From assembly GCA_023853785.1 (NCBI GenBank), contig JAJIRX010000592.1, forward strand, positions 1 through 17,952: 17,952 nucleotides of DNA. The letters are read 5' to 3'. Each line of letters starts with the position of its first letter. Position 1 is the first letter of the stretch. The stretch comes from Psilocybe azurescens (lineage: Eukaryota; Basidiomycota; Agaricomycetes; Agaricales; Agrocybaceae). The notes below the pieces were generated by a model. The model had not been told where the DNA came from, made no database searches, and was given only the letters and a program-made list of their open reading frames with translations. Positions 1-9,786 of this stretch are shown here, one piece after another. The translations under genes were made by a program, and so were the position numbers.

Positions 1-290
1 TGGACTCCAGTGGACTCAGTGGACTCCAGTGGACTTGCCTATATACTAAGTGTAAAAGGTGAACAGACTCAGTGGAGTCCACTGGACTCTGGTAGACTTG
101 TCTGATAAATAAGTAGAAATCAAAAATAAATAGAGTCCAGTGGCTCCATTGGACTCTGTTTATCTTTTTACTTAGTATATAAGCAAGTCCACTGGAGAAT
201 CCACTGGACTCTGATAAGCTTAATACAATAAATAAGTAGAAATCAAAATAAATAGAGTCCAGTGAAATCCACTGGACTCTGTTTATCTTT
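1..290. repeat. TGGACTCCAG decamer array with long inverted repeat
   Basis: The first 40 bases are head-to-tail copies of a 10-bp unit TGGACTCCAG, which continues past the window edge. Because TCCAGTGGA and TCCACTGGA are near-palindromes, the unit recurs in both orientations through base 290. Two arms at 27-90 and 132-194 form an imperfect inverted repeat: each reads CAGTGGACTTGC then TATATACTAAGT on its own strand. A separate direct repeat of about 60 bp lies at 107-167 and 230-290, sharing AATAAGTAGAAATCAAAA and GGACTCTGTTTATCTTT. The array sits directly 3' of the minus-strand KDZ-type gene. A related array lies at 11871-12145. Function unknown. Confidence 0.8.
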
Positions 291-340
291 GAGTTTACTA
301 GACTTAATTAATGAAATAGAGAAAATTGTATAATATTTAT

Positions 341-2615
341 TTAATCTGAGACATGCATTTCATCATCACTACTATCTGTTGACTCACTATTTTCATCCGA
401 CTTTGCAGGTTGTCTGGCTGCTACTCTGGCTACTATTACTACTTGCACTAGATTCCTCTTCTTCACTACTTTCATCATCTATTGAGTCCTCATTTTTGAA
501 GATGATAACCTGCCAAGAACATGCTTCACATGATAAACCAACATTGTATGTATAAACCAATTGAAATTTTTGGATTGTAATTCGGCTTTAAGATAAATTC
601 ACAGCCACCCAAGCCAAAGCATTAAGTTTGCTCGCAGACTTGGTATTAAATTCTCTATATTGAATGAGGTTTCCATTTTCATCAACTTTTTCACCCACAA
701 GATTTGGAGCACTGCCATCTTTGGGTGCAGGATTACCATTTCCGGCAAACTTCATCAGTTGCCTTATGATTGGTATAGTGATAAGAGTCCACAATAAAGC
801 GAGTTGTCTGTTTCCACTCATTCCATAACTTGAGTTTAACAGCTGTTTTAAAAACTTGACATGCTTTATCAATACAAATGTAAGCTGGTCTTTCATCTTT
901 ATTTGGAAATAAGATGTTTCTAGCCAGCCGGAGAATATTTGTTGGAGACTCAGACTTGTCAAATTTAGTCCATGCAAGAACAACTCCACAAGGTGCACAT
1001 GCAGTTTCAACACAATATGAACGATTAGGTGAAAAATAATGTTTTCGTCGTTGTGTAGAATGAGTATTCTCATCAATCTCTTCATCATGTGGTTGCTGAA
1101 TAGCTCCTTCAGGAATTTGTTGCCATTCTTGATGTTCACCAGGCCTTTGAAGAATGCAATGTATACCATTGAGAGTTTCTTTACTACAGGCCTGCACACT
1201 TTGCTTCCAGTTGTCTTGATGTTGCCTGCAAGCTTGAGTTTCTTCAAATTTATCACTGTCACAGCCAACCATCCGGCATTTGTTTGCAAGTTCAACTTCA
1301 ATGCGATTTGTACAAAGTGAACCACCACGTGCATTAAGTAGGATCATTGGTGCAACCATCAAAAGCACAAATCTAAGTTCACAAAATTAGTATAAACTTA
1401 AAAATAAAACAAAAGCCAAAAACAAACCTGTGGCCCCATAACAACACCATCTAAAGTATATAGCTTAACAGGTAATGTACCTGGAATAGGATCTTTGTCT
1501 TGAACAGTCTCTTTGTATGGCTTGGTACAATCAGAACAAGAATGTTCTCTTGCACCAGGAATTTCGCCGAGGCCATTTCCAAAAGTATAGCAAAGGCATG
1601 CTGAGTAAGATCATCAATATCAATATCAGAAATAGTTTCAAATGTTGTGTGTAAAGATGCAGCCACAACCCTAATAGAGTGCCATACAAAAGCTTGCCAG
1701 ACTTGTTTCCGACTAAGTTTAAATATATTAGCAGAATCAATAGTGCCAAAGCTATTGTTCCATTATTGAGTATATGTATTTGCAGATGCATGAAATGAGT
1801 ATATGCCATTCATTAGTGCATTTGCAAAAACATAATCAACCCAGATATTGCTTCCAATCTGGATGTATTTAGGAAAATTTAGATATCTCTCATTACGAGT
1901 GTCATTATTATGATAAGTTTGATGATCTGCAGAATATAATGTGTGGCATTTGGTGCATTCTCCTGTTAACACAGGGACATTTTTAAATATAGATGATCCT
2001 TTGAGCAAAGTCACCAATGGTAAATCACGTCCATGGGTATATACCCTAATATGTTGAGATCTGCATAATGGAGTTATACAAATCATGTTAAGAGGGCAGA
2101 TTATCTGGCACTGGTTCAATACACTTTTGAGAAACATTTTCCAACTTTTGATAGAAAGCACCTTGTTTATAGGGTGTAAGACCAAGAACTTCAGAAAATT
2201 TATCAAGCTTTACAGCTAATACAGTTTCCCAGGTATCAGACGTGAAATTGGTTTTGTTGAAAAAGCATAGAAAGACCAGTATCAAGTCGATTTTTAATGC
2301 ACAACTCAAAGTCTTCATCCAACTTGTAGCAATTGTGCACTTTTCATCCTGTAAACTTGGATGCTTTTGGTGAGCATGTAAATTAAGCAAGTCTGGATTT
2401 TCTACTAGAGAAAAAGACTAGCAGCACAGTTTCCAAAGAAATATCTGGATTAAATGTTGTTGACACAAAATTGCTAAAAGCCAAAAATGTAATATTAGGA
2501 AATGGTGTTGTTGGTCCTGATGCTGATACACCAGGAAGATATGCAAGACAGATAAGCAGCCAAAATAGAGGGAAGTAGAGGTGATATAGCAATCAAGTAG
2601 ATTGTTATAAAAGAT
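341..2615 (-). pseudogene. CxC5/CxC6 cysteine-cluster protein associated with KDZ transposases, broken copy
   Basis: This is a remnant of the large basidiomycete family that carries CxC5 and CxC6 cysteine clusters and a transposase-like C-terminus. In coding order it shows a CxC5-like segment with GECTKCHTLYSADH (about 1920-1965), a CxC6-like segment with HSCSDCTKPYKE (about 1515-1550) and KCRMVGC...TQACRQHQDNW (about 1230-1290), then CGVVLAWTKFDKSES (about 945-990), FIVDSYHYTNH (about 765-795), NPAPKDGSAPNLV, a CEQLNAW-type block read across a frameshift (about 610-636), NFNWFIHTMLVYH, and an acidic Ser/Glu tail ending at TAA 341-343. Acidic residues in the KFDKS, VDSYH and CEQ blocks could form an RNase H-fold triad; that is inference. 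One intron is clear (1373-1427). At least seven frame changes interrupt it, for example near 1342, 735 and 620. The 5' end is unclear because no ATG leads cleanly into the N-terminal part (NFVSTTFNPDISLETVL). A possible acceptor at 2616 sets the limit given. Confidence 0.72.
1373..1427 (-). other. 55-nt spliceosomal intron in the CxC5/CxC6 gene
   Basis: Read on the minus strand, the exon ends with codons for GVVMGPQ. It is followed by GTTTGT, a T-rich stretch, a TACTAAT branch-point consensus and an AACTTAG acceptor. The next exon opens with codons for ICAFDGCTND, which continues the CxC6-like cluster. Length and signals are typical of basidiomycete introns. Confidence 0.75.
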
Positions 2616-2693
2616 CTGGAAAATTTACAGTATACAAACAGTTAGATTTTAAAACATTTAAAAGTACATTGCATATATTTATATTCTTCCTAC

Positions 2694-4916
2694 TTACTGC
2701 TCAGATTGCTTCTTCTTCTTGTTGTTCTTTGACTTCTCCTGCTCAGATGTATCCTTTGATGAACTTGCTCTGACCTTTCCTCAACAGCAACAACTTTTTC
2801 CTTCTTTAGCATCTTTCCATCATTATCCATCCATTCCTGTAAATTTTTCAAAGTATACCTTGCATCATCACCCCAGAGCTCTACTGCTGCCATGCTATCA
2901 GAATCCCCATTAAGCCACTTGCTCATCTTGGGAAAATACTGAGCAGCCTCTTTTAAAAGTTGGATGCCACATGTTACTCCATTGACTCTTCCCAATGAAA
3001 AGCTCGATGACTTGCTTCTCAGTTGGTGGTCTGTCAGGCCACTTTGAGATTTTAGCCATCTGGTCAAGAGCAGCACTAACAGCACAATAGCGGCGATACT
3101 GGCCAGGAAGGTCTTTGGGTGGGTGCTGACATGTCAGGTCCATTGGAACCTTGAGAACAGAAGCAAGGGTGGACTCATAAGGAGTGAATGGTTTACGAGA
3201 AATAGTCTCTTCAGCAGTAGTGGTGTTGATGTTACTGGTTTCAACCTCACCAGATGTTGATATAGACAGTGAAGGAGAAAGTGTGAACCAGAACACTGTG
3301 TGGCGTGACAGAACGAGAGATAGGTGGAAGAGATGCAGCCTGAAGAGATTGAGCATGTGATGGTGCAATAGAAGAAAAAGAAATCAAAGGCTCAAAAGAG
3401 CTCTATAGCATTGAATTGGTAATATTTAGCATGCTGAGCTTGTTATATAATACTCACACAAAGAATATGAAGAGTTTGTTTACCATTATGAACTTTGAAT
3501 GAAATTTCATCATTGGATTCCACTGCATTATTGTAGAAACCCTTCATGTCCCAAAGTTCATCTATAGCATCCCAGATAAGAATATGATTTTCTAAATATA
3601 GTCAGATAGAAATTTAAATTAGTATGTATTATGAAAAACTTACTGGTGATTGGTTCAAAAGACTAGCAACATTTTGCAAAACTGGCCCCAAGTTTTTGTT
3701 GACAGTAACAGGAACCCGCATGCTAGGCCTCATGTTTGTTGCCTGAAGCTGAGAAGGATCCAAAACAGATGAATACAAAAGAACAAAGCCCTTTACTTTG
3801 TTGAAAATAGGTGAAAAATGAAGATCTTCATCATCAACTGGATTATAAGTCAATCCAACTGCTTGGCCTCAAAAAATGCCACCTGTAGCACAAGAAGAAC
3901 CTTCAGGACGAGGTGGGCTTTCCATAGTGGCATCTGTTTATAATTAAATAAATAATAATTAATTAAAATAAATATAAATATAAACACCAACCTTCATCAG
4001 AAAGCTTGTTTTCAGATGTTTTCTGCTCCTCTGAACTGATAGCAACTGGAGCAGAAATATCTGGAGCAGGCAAAGACATTGTAGTGGTTGAGACAAGAGG
4101 AGTAGGAGCATCATTGATGCTTGGGGCAGCAGCAGACAGAGTTGTAGCTTCAGCATTGATAGCTGCAGTTCCAGTACCACCAGTTGAAGAAATAGCAGTC
4201 AGAAGAGACTCAATTGTAGAGACTGGTGCTGAACACCGAGGAGGTGCAACTGAATCACCTCCTTCTGCCAGAACTTTTAAAGTGCTTAAAATATTTTAAT
4301 ATATATATATAAACAAAGAACAAAAACAAACTCACTGAGTCTGTTTCCTAATCCACTTAGCTTCCTCAGCTTCAACAGCTGCATTTTTCTCTGCAGTTGT
4401 CCTACGCTGTTTTGATCTGAAAATAAAGTTAGAAATAAATTAAAATATAGTCAATAACTTCTTACTTCTTGACCTCTTTCTTCAAAGTTGCTTTCCTCCC
4501 TCTTCTCCCCCTTTCCTCAACTTATCAACCACCATCTCCTCCAGATCTGGTAACCCTGCTCCATCCGCCCCCTCCTCCCCCTCCTCCTCCTCCTCCTCCC
4601 CCCTCCTCCTTCTCCCCTTCCTCCCTGTCCTCCTTCTCCCCTTCCTCCCTGTCCTCCTTCTCCCCTTCCTCCCCTTCCTCCTTCTCCCCTTCCTCCCCTC
4701 CTCCTCCTCCTCCCCCTCCCTCCTCCTCCCCCCCTCCTCTCACTCTCCCCCTTCCTCCTCCTTCTCTAGATCTGTCTTGGCTGCCCTGTTTGAACCAGAC
4801 CTTAATCTCTTCTTAGCAGTCTGAGCAGCACTAGACCCTTGCCTCTTCCTGCTATTAGAAGCAACAGCAGAAGCAGCAGGTGTAGCTTTGGTGGTAGAAC
4901 TAGTAGTAGCAGGCAT
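2694..4916 (-). pseudogene. Multi-exon protein of unknown function next to the KDZ gene, broken copy
   Basis: Family not recognised. ATG at 4916-4914 opens an Ala/Ser/Thr-rich and then basic N-terminus (SRKRQGSSAAQTAKKRLRS), followed by a Glu/Lys/Gly-rich stretch (4525-4743), a basic segment (KSKQRRTTAEKNAA), a Ser/Thr/Pro-rich linker, and a more conserved-looking core with TYNPVDDEDLHFSPIFNKVK, RPSMRVPVTVNKNLGPVL and ILIWDAIDELWDMKGFYNN. Further on come PMDLTCQHPPKDLPGQYRRY, AAQYFPKMSKWLNGD and a Lys-rich end (NNKKKKQSEQ) stopping at TAA 2696-2694. Five introns with GT..AG ends are visible: 3403-3457, 3592-3643, 3934-3991, 4285-4335 and 4417-4465 (49-58 nt). An in-frame TGA lies at 3869-3871, and frames change in the Glu/Gly tract and near 4485, 3590, 3280, 2950 and 2775. 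The basic and acidic low-complexity ends suggest a nuclear protein; that is inference only. Confidence 0.55.
4496..4770. repeat. Homopurine/homopyrimidine tract
   Basis: About 270 bases of almost pure C/T on the plus strand (G/A on the minus strand). It contains runs of CCT triplets and a 24-bp unit, TTCCTCCCTGTCCTCCTTCTCCCC, shown here only by position: copies start near 4617 and 4641, followed by diverged ones. Within the minus-strand gene it reads as a Glu/Gly/Lys-rich stretch. Such tracts are prone to slippage and can form triplex DNA, which may explain the loss of frame inside it. Confidence 0.85.
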
Positions 4917-5209
4917 AGTGCAGGTGGTGAGCTAGCAGTACAGTGATGATGGCAGTTACGGAACAAGAGGCAATCTGCGCTTCAAGCAGAGAGTAATCTT
5001 AATATGGTAACTCATATAAATACTCCAAAATAAATCCAAGTTCACTACGAAAATTCAAGCCCAGTGAATACATGATATATATATATATATATGCTAACTA
5101 GGGCTATATACATTGTAAAAAGTTAGCTATATAACTACATAGAGAACATCATGCAAGAGGGGACAGGGACAAGGACAACACATCACATATAGGAGCAGAC
5201 ACAGGGGCT
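4917..5209. other. Intergenic stretch with a (TA)n run
   Basis: This lies upstream of the minus-strand gene starting at 4916, so it should hold that gene's promoter. A TA dinucleotide run occupies about 5075-5092. I see no coding frame and no recognisable regulatory consensus. Confidence 0.5.
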
Positions 5210-5432
5210 GCAGGTGCAGGTGAGCTGGCAGCAACAGAGGGGGCAAGCAAGGTGGCCTGACAGTGGGGCCACCTGAGCTGACAACAGCAGAGGTGATGGG
5301 TGGCATGGCGGCCACAGAAGGGTCCAGCGGGGTGGCACGATGGGGGGGCCACACAAGCTGGCAATGGCCGGAGAGGGGCGGGTAGTGTGGCAGCCACAGA
5401 GGGGTGCGGCGAGGTGGCACAATGTGGGGGCC
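5210..5432. repeat. GC-rich minisatellite, left part
   Basis: Units begin GAGCTGGCAA or a close variant at about 5222, 5275 and 5355, and share GTGGCGGCCACAGAGGGGT and GTGGCACGATG. The unit starting at 5355 is cut by the copia insertion at 5433 and resumes at 10785; joining the two gives a unit of about 82 bp, the normal length. Open frames on both strands here are by-products of the repeat. Confidence 0.88.
5428..5432. repeat. Target site duplication, left copy (GGGCC)
   Basis: GGGCC directly precedes the 5' LTR and recurs directly after the 3' LTR. Other minisatellite units carry GTGGGGGCCACATGAGC at this place with a single GGGCC, so the intact array provides the empty site for comparison. 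Confidence 0.85.
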
Positions 5433-5737
5433 TGTTGAATTTACAAGCTGCTTTGCAGTATTTGAATGCAAAGCGCGTTTGGCACAAGTGACGGTCCACC
5501 AAGTCTACGGTAACATTATAGTGCTAATTCTAGTCACCCATAACATTCATATATTCTTTGTTAAATACCTTTTCATCGACGTAGCACTCCCTCAGTCCGT
5601 TGCACACGTACTGAGGTGAGTACTCGTCGTTTATTGTGTTCTATACTATTTTACTTACCATCCCATGTAGTTATCTTCTAATAGGTACTACTAAATATAC
5701 AAAGTCCGTTGCACACGTACTGAGTTATCTTCTAATA
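5433..5737 (+). repeat. 5' LTR of the copia element
   Basis: Starts TGTTGAATTT, with the TGTTG of copia-class LTRs, and ends TTCTAATA rather than the usual CA. The boundary follows from the GGGCC duplication and from the primer site that begins at 5738. Internal direct repeats are GTCCGTTGCACACGTACTGAG at 5595-5615 and 5704-5724, and AGTTATCTTCTAATAGGT at 5669-5686 and 5723-5740. The LTR should contain the element's promoter and poly(A) signals, but I cannot place them with confidence. Confidence 0.93.
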
Positions 5738-5749
5738 GGTTATGGGCCC
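5738..5749 (+). other. Primer-binding site, copia type (initiator tRNA-Met, internal)
   Basis: GGTTATGGGCCC starts right after the LTR. It is complementary to the anticodon stem-loop of initiator tRNA-Met (GGGCCCAUAACC), not to the tRNA 3' end. It matches the primer site known for Drosophila copia, where a cleaved 5' half of the tRNA primes minus-strand DNA synthesis. Confidence 0.85.
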
Positions 5750-5844
5750 CGAGAAAGTTTGAACTTACAACATTCATAACTACTCGTTTACCAAGTGACC
5801 TTACTCAGTGCTATCCTATTCCTCATCATCTTCTGTCAACAAAA

Positions 5845-6947
5845 ATGTCTTCTACTATAAAACTAGGCGACGACTTCATGAAAATCCCCAGGCTCGACCG
5901 AAGCGGGCAAGAACTGGGTGATCTACAAAGCCCGTTTCCTATGGTCCATTGACGCACGCCGGAAAACTTGAACATGTGGATGGCAGTGCGGTTGCACCTG
6001 CCGATCCTGTCGTTCGTGTTGCCGATCAGGTCCTAACCTCTGCAGAGGTGACCCTCGATGCGGAATGGCGGAAAGAGATGAAGACCTGGAATCAAGGAGA
6101 AGCCATCGTCAAACAACAAATAGCATCAACTATATCAGACTCACAGTTTATGAAAATCTGCGGAAAGGAAACCGCGACGATATCTGGGAAGCCCTTGCGG
6201 GGGAATTCGAAAACAAATCTAGAATGGTCTCCGTGGACCTGCGTCGCCGGCTCCAGCAGGAGCGGTGTGCCGAGCGGGGACATTCGAGCCCATTTCAGCA
6301 AACTACGCCTGATGCGTGAAGACCTAGCTGCCATGGGACAAGCGCCATCCGAAGACGACTTCTATGCCATAATAATGGGTTCTCTCCCAGCTGCATACGA
6401 CCCCTACATCTCTGCCGTAAATGCTACATCCAGCGTCATCGGAACCACCCTCTCCGCTGAGCAACTAATGCATACCGTGACCGAAGAATTTGATCGACGA
6501 TCCCTCGCTACCAGGGGGAGGCAAAAGGAGGAGAACATGGCCTTCTATAGCAACGAGGGAGGCTCTAAGGATGCTGGTGGGGGAGGATGGAAGGGGAGAA
6601 GGCCCGGTGGAGGAGGTTTGAGCTCTCGAAAGAACATCGAGTGCTTCAACTGCAAGAAGAAGGGCCACTACAAGGCCGACTGTTGGGCTGAGGGTGGTGG
6701 AAAGGCAGGCCAAGGGCCAAGGTCGAAGGCAAAGGGAAGCGGGGGCAATGATAAGGGAAAGGCGAAGGACATGGCAGCCAACGCCAAAGACGGTGATGAC
6801 GACGAAGGGGCCTGGATGGCCATGTCAGCCTCAGATGACGAAGTTCGACATTATCTCCGATGGAGAACTCTCCTTAGTCCCCAGCCTCACGCTGTCCGAT
6901 GAGGACATTCTCGAGCTCCTCTCTTCAAGCTCGAATGCGACTCCGAC
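5845..6947 (+). pseudogene. gag: copia gag with CCHC zinc knuckle, frameshifted
   Basis: Gag forms the virus-like particle and binds the element RNA. An ATG at 5845 opens MSSTIKLGDDF, giving a leader of about 107 bases after the LTR. The frame then shifts near 5903 (a GGG run) and near 5956 (a CC run). Most of gag reads in one frame from about 5960: NQGEAIVKQQIASTIS, then after two more shifts (about 6180 and 6275) HFSKLRLMREDLAAMG and DDFYAIIMGSLPAAYDPYIS, which are typical of fungal copia gags. RMVSVDLRRRLQ lies in the alternative frame between these shifts. The nucleocapsid motif CFNCKKKGHYKADC (CX2CX4HX4C) is intact at 6642-6683, followed by a Gly/Lys-rich basic stretch. Two further shifts near 6840 and 6935 lead into the acidic linker. 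Confidence 0.9.
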
Positions 6948-7435
6948 ATGTACATGCCAGAGCGAGGTGATGGATGTCAGGGTGACGACGATGATGACGT
7001 GCCCAGCTTGCAGTCAGTATCGGATTCCGAATCCGACTCTGAGAATGGTGGCGACGATGACGACGATGTCCCTGACCTTGAAGGGGCATCGGATTCTGAG
7101 GATGAGGATGAGGAGGATGATGGTGATGGGTTTGAAAGAATCTACACACCTTCCTCGTGGCTTGTAAATGCCCTAAACAATGGCGACAAGCCTACACCTC
7201 TCACACCACGGCCACCCTAACCAACCAACAGTCCCTCGTCGACATGGACCTCTATGACTCCGGAGCCACTCGCCATATGTCAGGATATCGCCATCGATTC
7301 ACAAATTTCGTTGAGATCGAACCCAAGCCCATCACCGCAGCTGACAAGCATCAATTTTACGCTACAGGAAAAGGGGACATGTATGTCAATATCCCGAACA
7401 ACAACAACACTGTCACGAAGCAGTTGCTCCGCTGA
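6948..7435 (+). pseudogene. copia acidic linker and aspartic protease, frameshifted
   Basis: The protease cuts the gag-pol polyprotein. The first part, 6948-7190, encodes a strongly acidic linker (SDSESDSENGGDDDDDVPDL, then SDSEDEDEEDDGDG). A frame change near 7200-7215 leads to VDMDLYDSGATRHMSG; its DSG active-site triplet has its Asp codon at 7256-7258, and DSGA(T/S)RHM is the usual copia protease signature. FTNFVEIEPKPITAADKHQF follows. The frame then stops at 7435, where the next shift joins it to the integrase part (DVLYAPSMGVTLISISR). Confidence 0.88.
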
Positions 7436-8540
7436 CGTCCTTTACGCACCTAGTATGGGTGTTACCCTCATATCCATCAGCCGCATCGCGCAGGCCGGAT
7501 CCACCGTCGTCTTCTCAGGCTCAAACTGCAGGATTTTCGACAACAATCGCAAGCCGTTGGGAACGATTGAAGTCCAGAGCGGGCTTTATCGAGTGTTCAC
7601 TGCTCGTCCAGAGGCAGCTGGCTACGCAGGGCGAATGGTGGAAGTATTGACGATAGACGAGCTGCATCGTCGCTTGGGGCACATCAGTCACGACGTGGCT
7701 CGCAAATTGGTCGAAAAGGGGATTGTCAAGGGCGTGGAGTTGGATGAGGATAGCAAACCTGTCTTCTGCGAGTCCTGTGAATGGGGAAAGGCGCATAGAA
7801 AGGCCATTACAAAGGAGAGGGTGGGCGAGCAAGCGACGGAGGTCGGGGAGGAAGTTCATTCAGATGTGTGGGGACCTGCGCCTGTCGAAACCATCTATCA
7901 CAAGGAATACTTCGTCAGCTTCACAGACGACTACAGCCGCTACACAAAGGTGTACTTACTGGGTACCAAGGACCAGACCTTCCAATCCTATGTGCACTTC
8001 AAGCTTGGCTCAGAACCCAACATAATGCCATCGTGAAGAAACTCCATAGCGACAGAGGCGGGGAATACCTGAGCGATGAATTCTCAGATCATCTGAAAGC
8101 AGCAGGAACAGTCAGAAGGCTTACCGTGCATGATACCCCAGAATACAATGGCGTCGCCGAACGCCTCAACCGCACACTCCCTCGACAAAGTCCGAGCGAT
8201 GCGACACGATGCTGACCTTCCAAGATTCCTCTGGGGGAGGCCTTGAACCACGCCGTCTATCTGAAAAATCGCACGACAACGCGTGCGCTAGGGCGAAAGC
8301 CACACCCTACGAGGTCTTGCTAGGGCACAAGCCTGACCTCTCGAACTTGCATCCTTGGGGTTGCGACGTGTGGGTGCATGATACAAGTGGGTCAAAGTTG
8401 GATGGAAGGGCAAAAAGGGGAAATGGATGGGGTATGATGAGGAAAGCCATGGCCACCGGGTTTATTATGCTGAAAAAGATCGGTCCTGGTGGAGCTAAGT
8501 GTGAGATTTGTTCCTGAGGAGATTGTGGTGGATCACGTAC
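7436..8540 (+). pseudogene. copia integrase, frameshifted
   Basis: The integrase inserts the cDNA copy into the genome. It begins with the zinc-binding HHCC region: His of ELHRRLGH at 7665-7667, Cys of FCESCEWGKAHR at 7767 and 7776. The catalytic core follows. The first Asp lies in VHSDVWGP (7863-7865), the second in SFTDDYSRY (about 7926), and the Glu in NGVAERLNRTL (8159-8161) after a frameshift near 8008. The block KKLHSDRGGEYLSDEF lies between the second Asp and the Glu. Further shifts near 8180, 8236 (G run), 8302 and 8440 break the C-terminal part, which still shows KATPYEVLLGHKPDLSNLHP and WGCDVWVHD. The catalytic residues are kept, so the damage is in frame only. Confidence 0.9.
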
Positions 8541-9786
8541 ACGCTTGAGGGGGGAGCAGGACGAACCCAACTCTGAGGATCTCAACAACGTCAAGCGCCA
8601 CGTGTCCACGCAGCCTGACTACCCTATCCAACCCATCGAGCCCGAAGAATCGTTGAGGCGAAGTACCCGTCTCACGAAAAGAAAGCTCCTATGTCAGAAG
8701 TATTCGGGAAGGCGTCGCAACAGCGAGCAACTTACCATCCGCTAGCCAATTTCCTCGAGGACTCCAGGTCATTCCAGAGGTGGAAGATGTTGAGGTGCAG
8801 GAGGCTGGTGATGAAGGGCTACTGGCAGATGCATGGGACATTGTTGAGGGAATGGATTTTGCGATGGCAACAGTGATGGATGCTGCTGAGGGTTTGAATC
8901 CGACATATGATGAGGCAAAGAAGAGATCCGACTGGCCAAAGTGGGAAGCTGCGATCAAAGCAGAGCTCGCATCGTTGGAAGTGAACGGCACCTGGAAGAT
9001 CGTCGAGCGCCCTCCCCATGCCAATGTGGTCGGAAGTAAATGGGTCCTTCGAATAAAGAAGAACGCGGCTGGCGAAATCGACAAGTACAAGGCCAGGCTT
9101 GTCGCACGCAGATTTACACAAATCCATGGCGTGGACTACACCGAAACCTATGTGCCTGTCGCTCGCCTGGCCACGTTCCGCTACCTCATTGCCCTCGCAA
9201 ACCGCAATGCCTGGCCTCTCGACTCCATCGACTTCGACAGTGCCTTCTTGAACTCGGTTCTAGATGAAAACGAGGTTATATATCTGGAGCAGCCTCGAGG
9301 ATTCGCGACAGACTCACGTCGCTATGTATACCGTCTCTTCAAGTCGTTATATGGGCTGGAAGCAGGGGGCCAAGAATTGGTACGACGCGTTGAAGAAAGC
9401 CATGGAAGAGCTCGGCTTCAGCGTTCTCGATGCTGATAATGGGGTGTTCGTGAAGGTCGCCAATGGGGAAATCGTGATAGTCGCCGCACATGTCGATGAC
9501 TGCCTTGTAACAGGCAGCTCCAGAAAACTAATCACAAATTTCAAGATTGAGATCAATAAGAAATATAAAATCACTGACCTCGGTGAATGCAAATGGCTAC
9601 TGGGCTTCAAGATCTCTCGCAATCTCGTCAACGAAACCATATCCCTATCCCAAGGAGCCTACATCGACACCATCTTGACGTGTTTCAACTTCGATGACTT
9701 GAAGCCATCCGCAATCCCTATTGATCCAAGTCAGCCACTTGCCAGATCACAATGCCCCACCACCCTCGCCGACATTGCGGCGTATG
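8541..9786 (+). pseudogene. copia reverse transcriptase (RVT_2), frameshifted
   Basis: Copies element RNA into DNA. A linker with SLRRSTRLTKRK precedes it. The fingers and palm read KRSDWPKWEAAIKAELASLE, NGTWKIVERPP, GSKWVLRIKKNAAGEIDKYK, ARLVARRFTQIHGVDYTET and VPVARLATFRYLIALA. The SIDFDSAFLNSVLDENEVIY block follows, then YRLFKSLYGL, where one extra G near 9357 shifts the frame into GAKNWYDALKKAMEELGF. The catalytic pair is in AAHVDDCLVTG (Asp codons 9495-9500), HVDD in place of the more common YVDD. The end reads KYKITDLGECKWLLGFKISR. The frame stops at 9804 after a base gain near 9781. Confidence 0.93.

Noticed and set aside
588..1334. Long minus-strand frame of 248 codons taken as one gene
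   Set aside because: Only its last part (about 588-770, with NPAPKDGSAPNLV) is real. From 770 to 1334 the family motifs lie in the other frame (733-1368).
4469..4816. Plus-strand Pro/Ser-rich 115-codon frame
   Set aside because: It is the complement of the purine tract inside a minus-strand exon; a simple-sequence frame with no other support.
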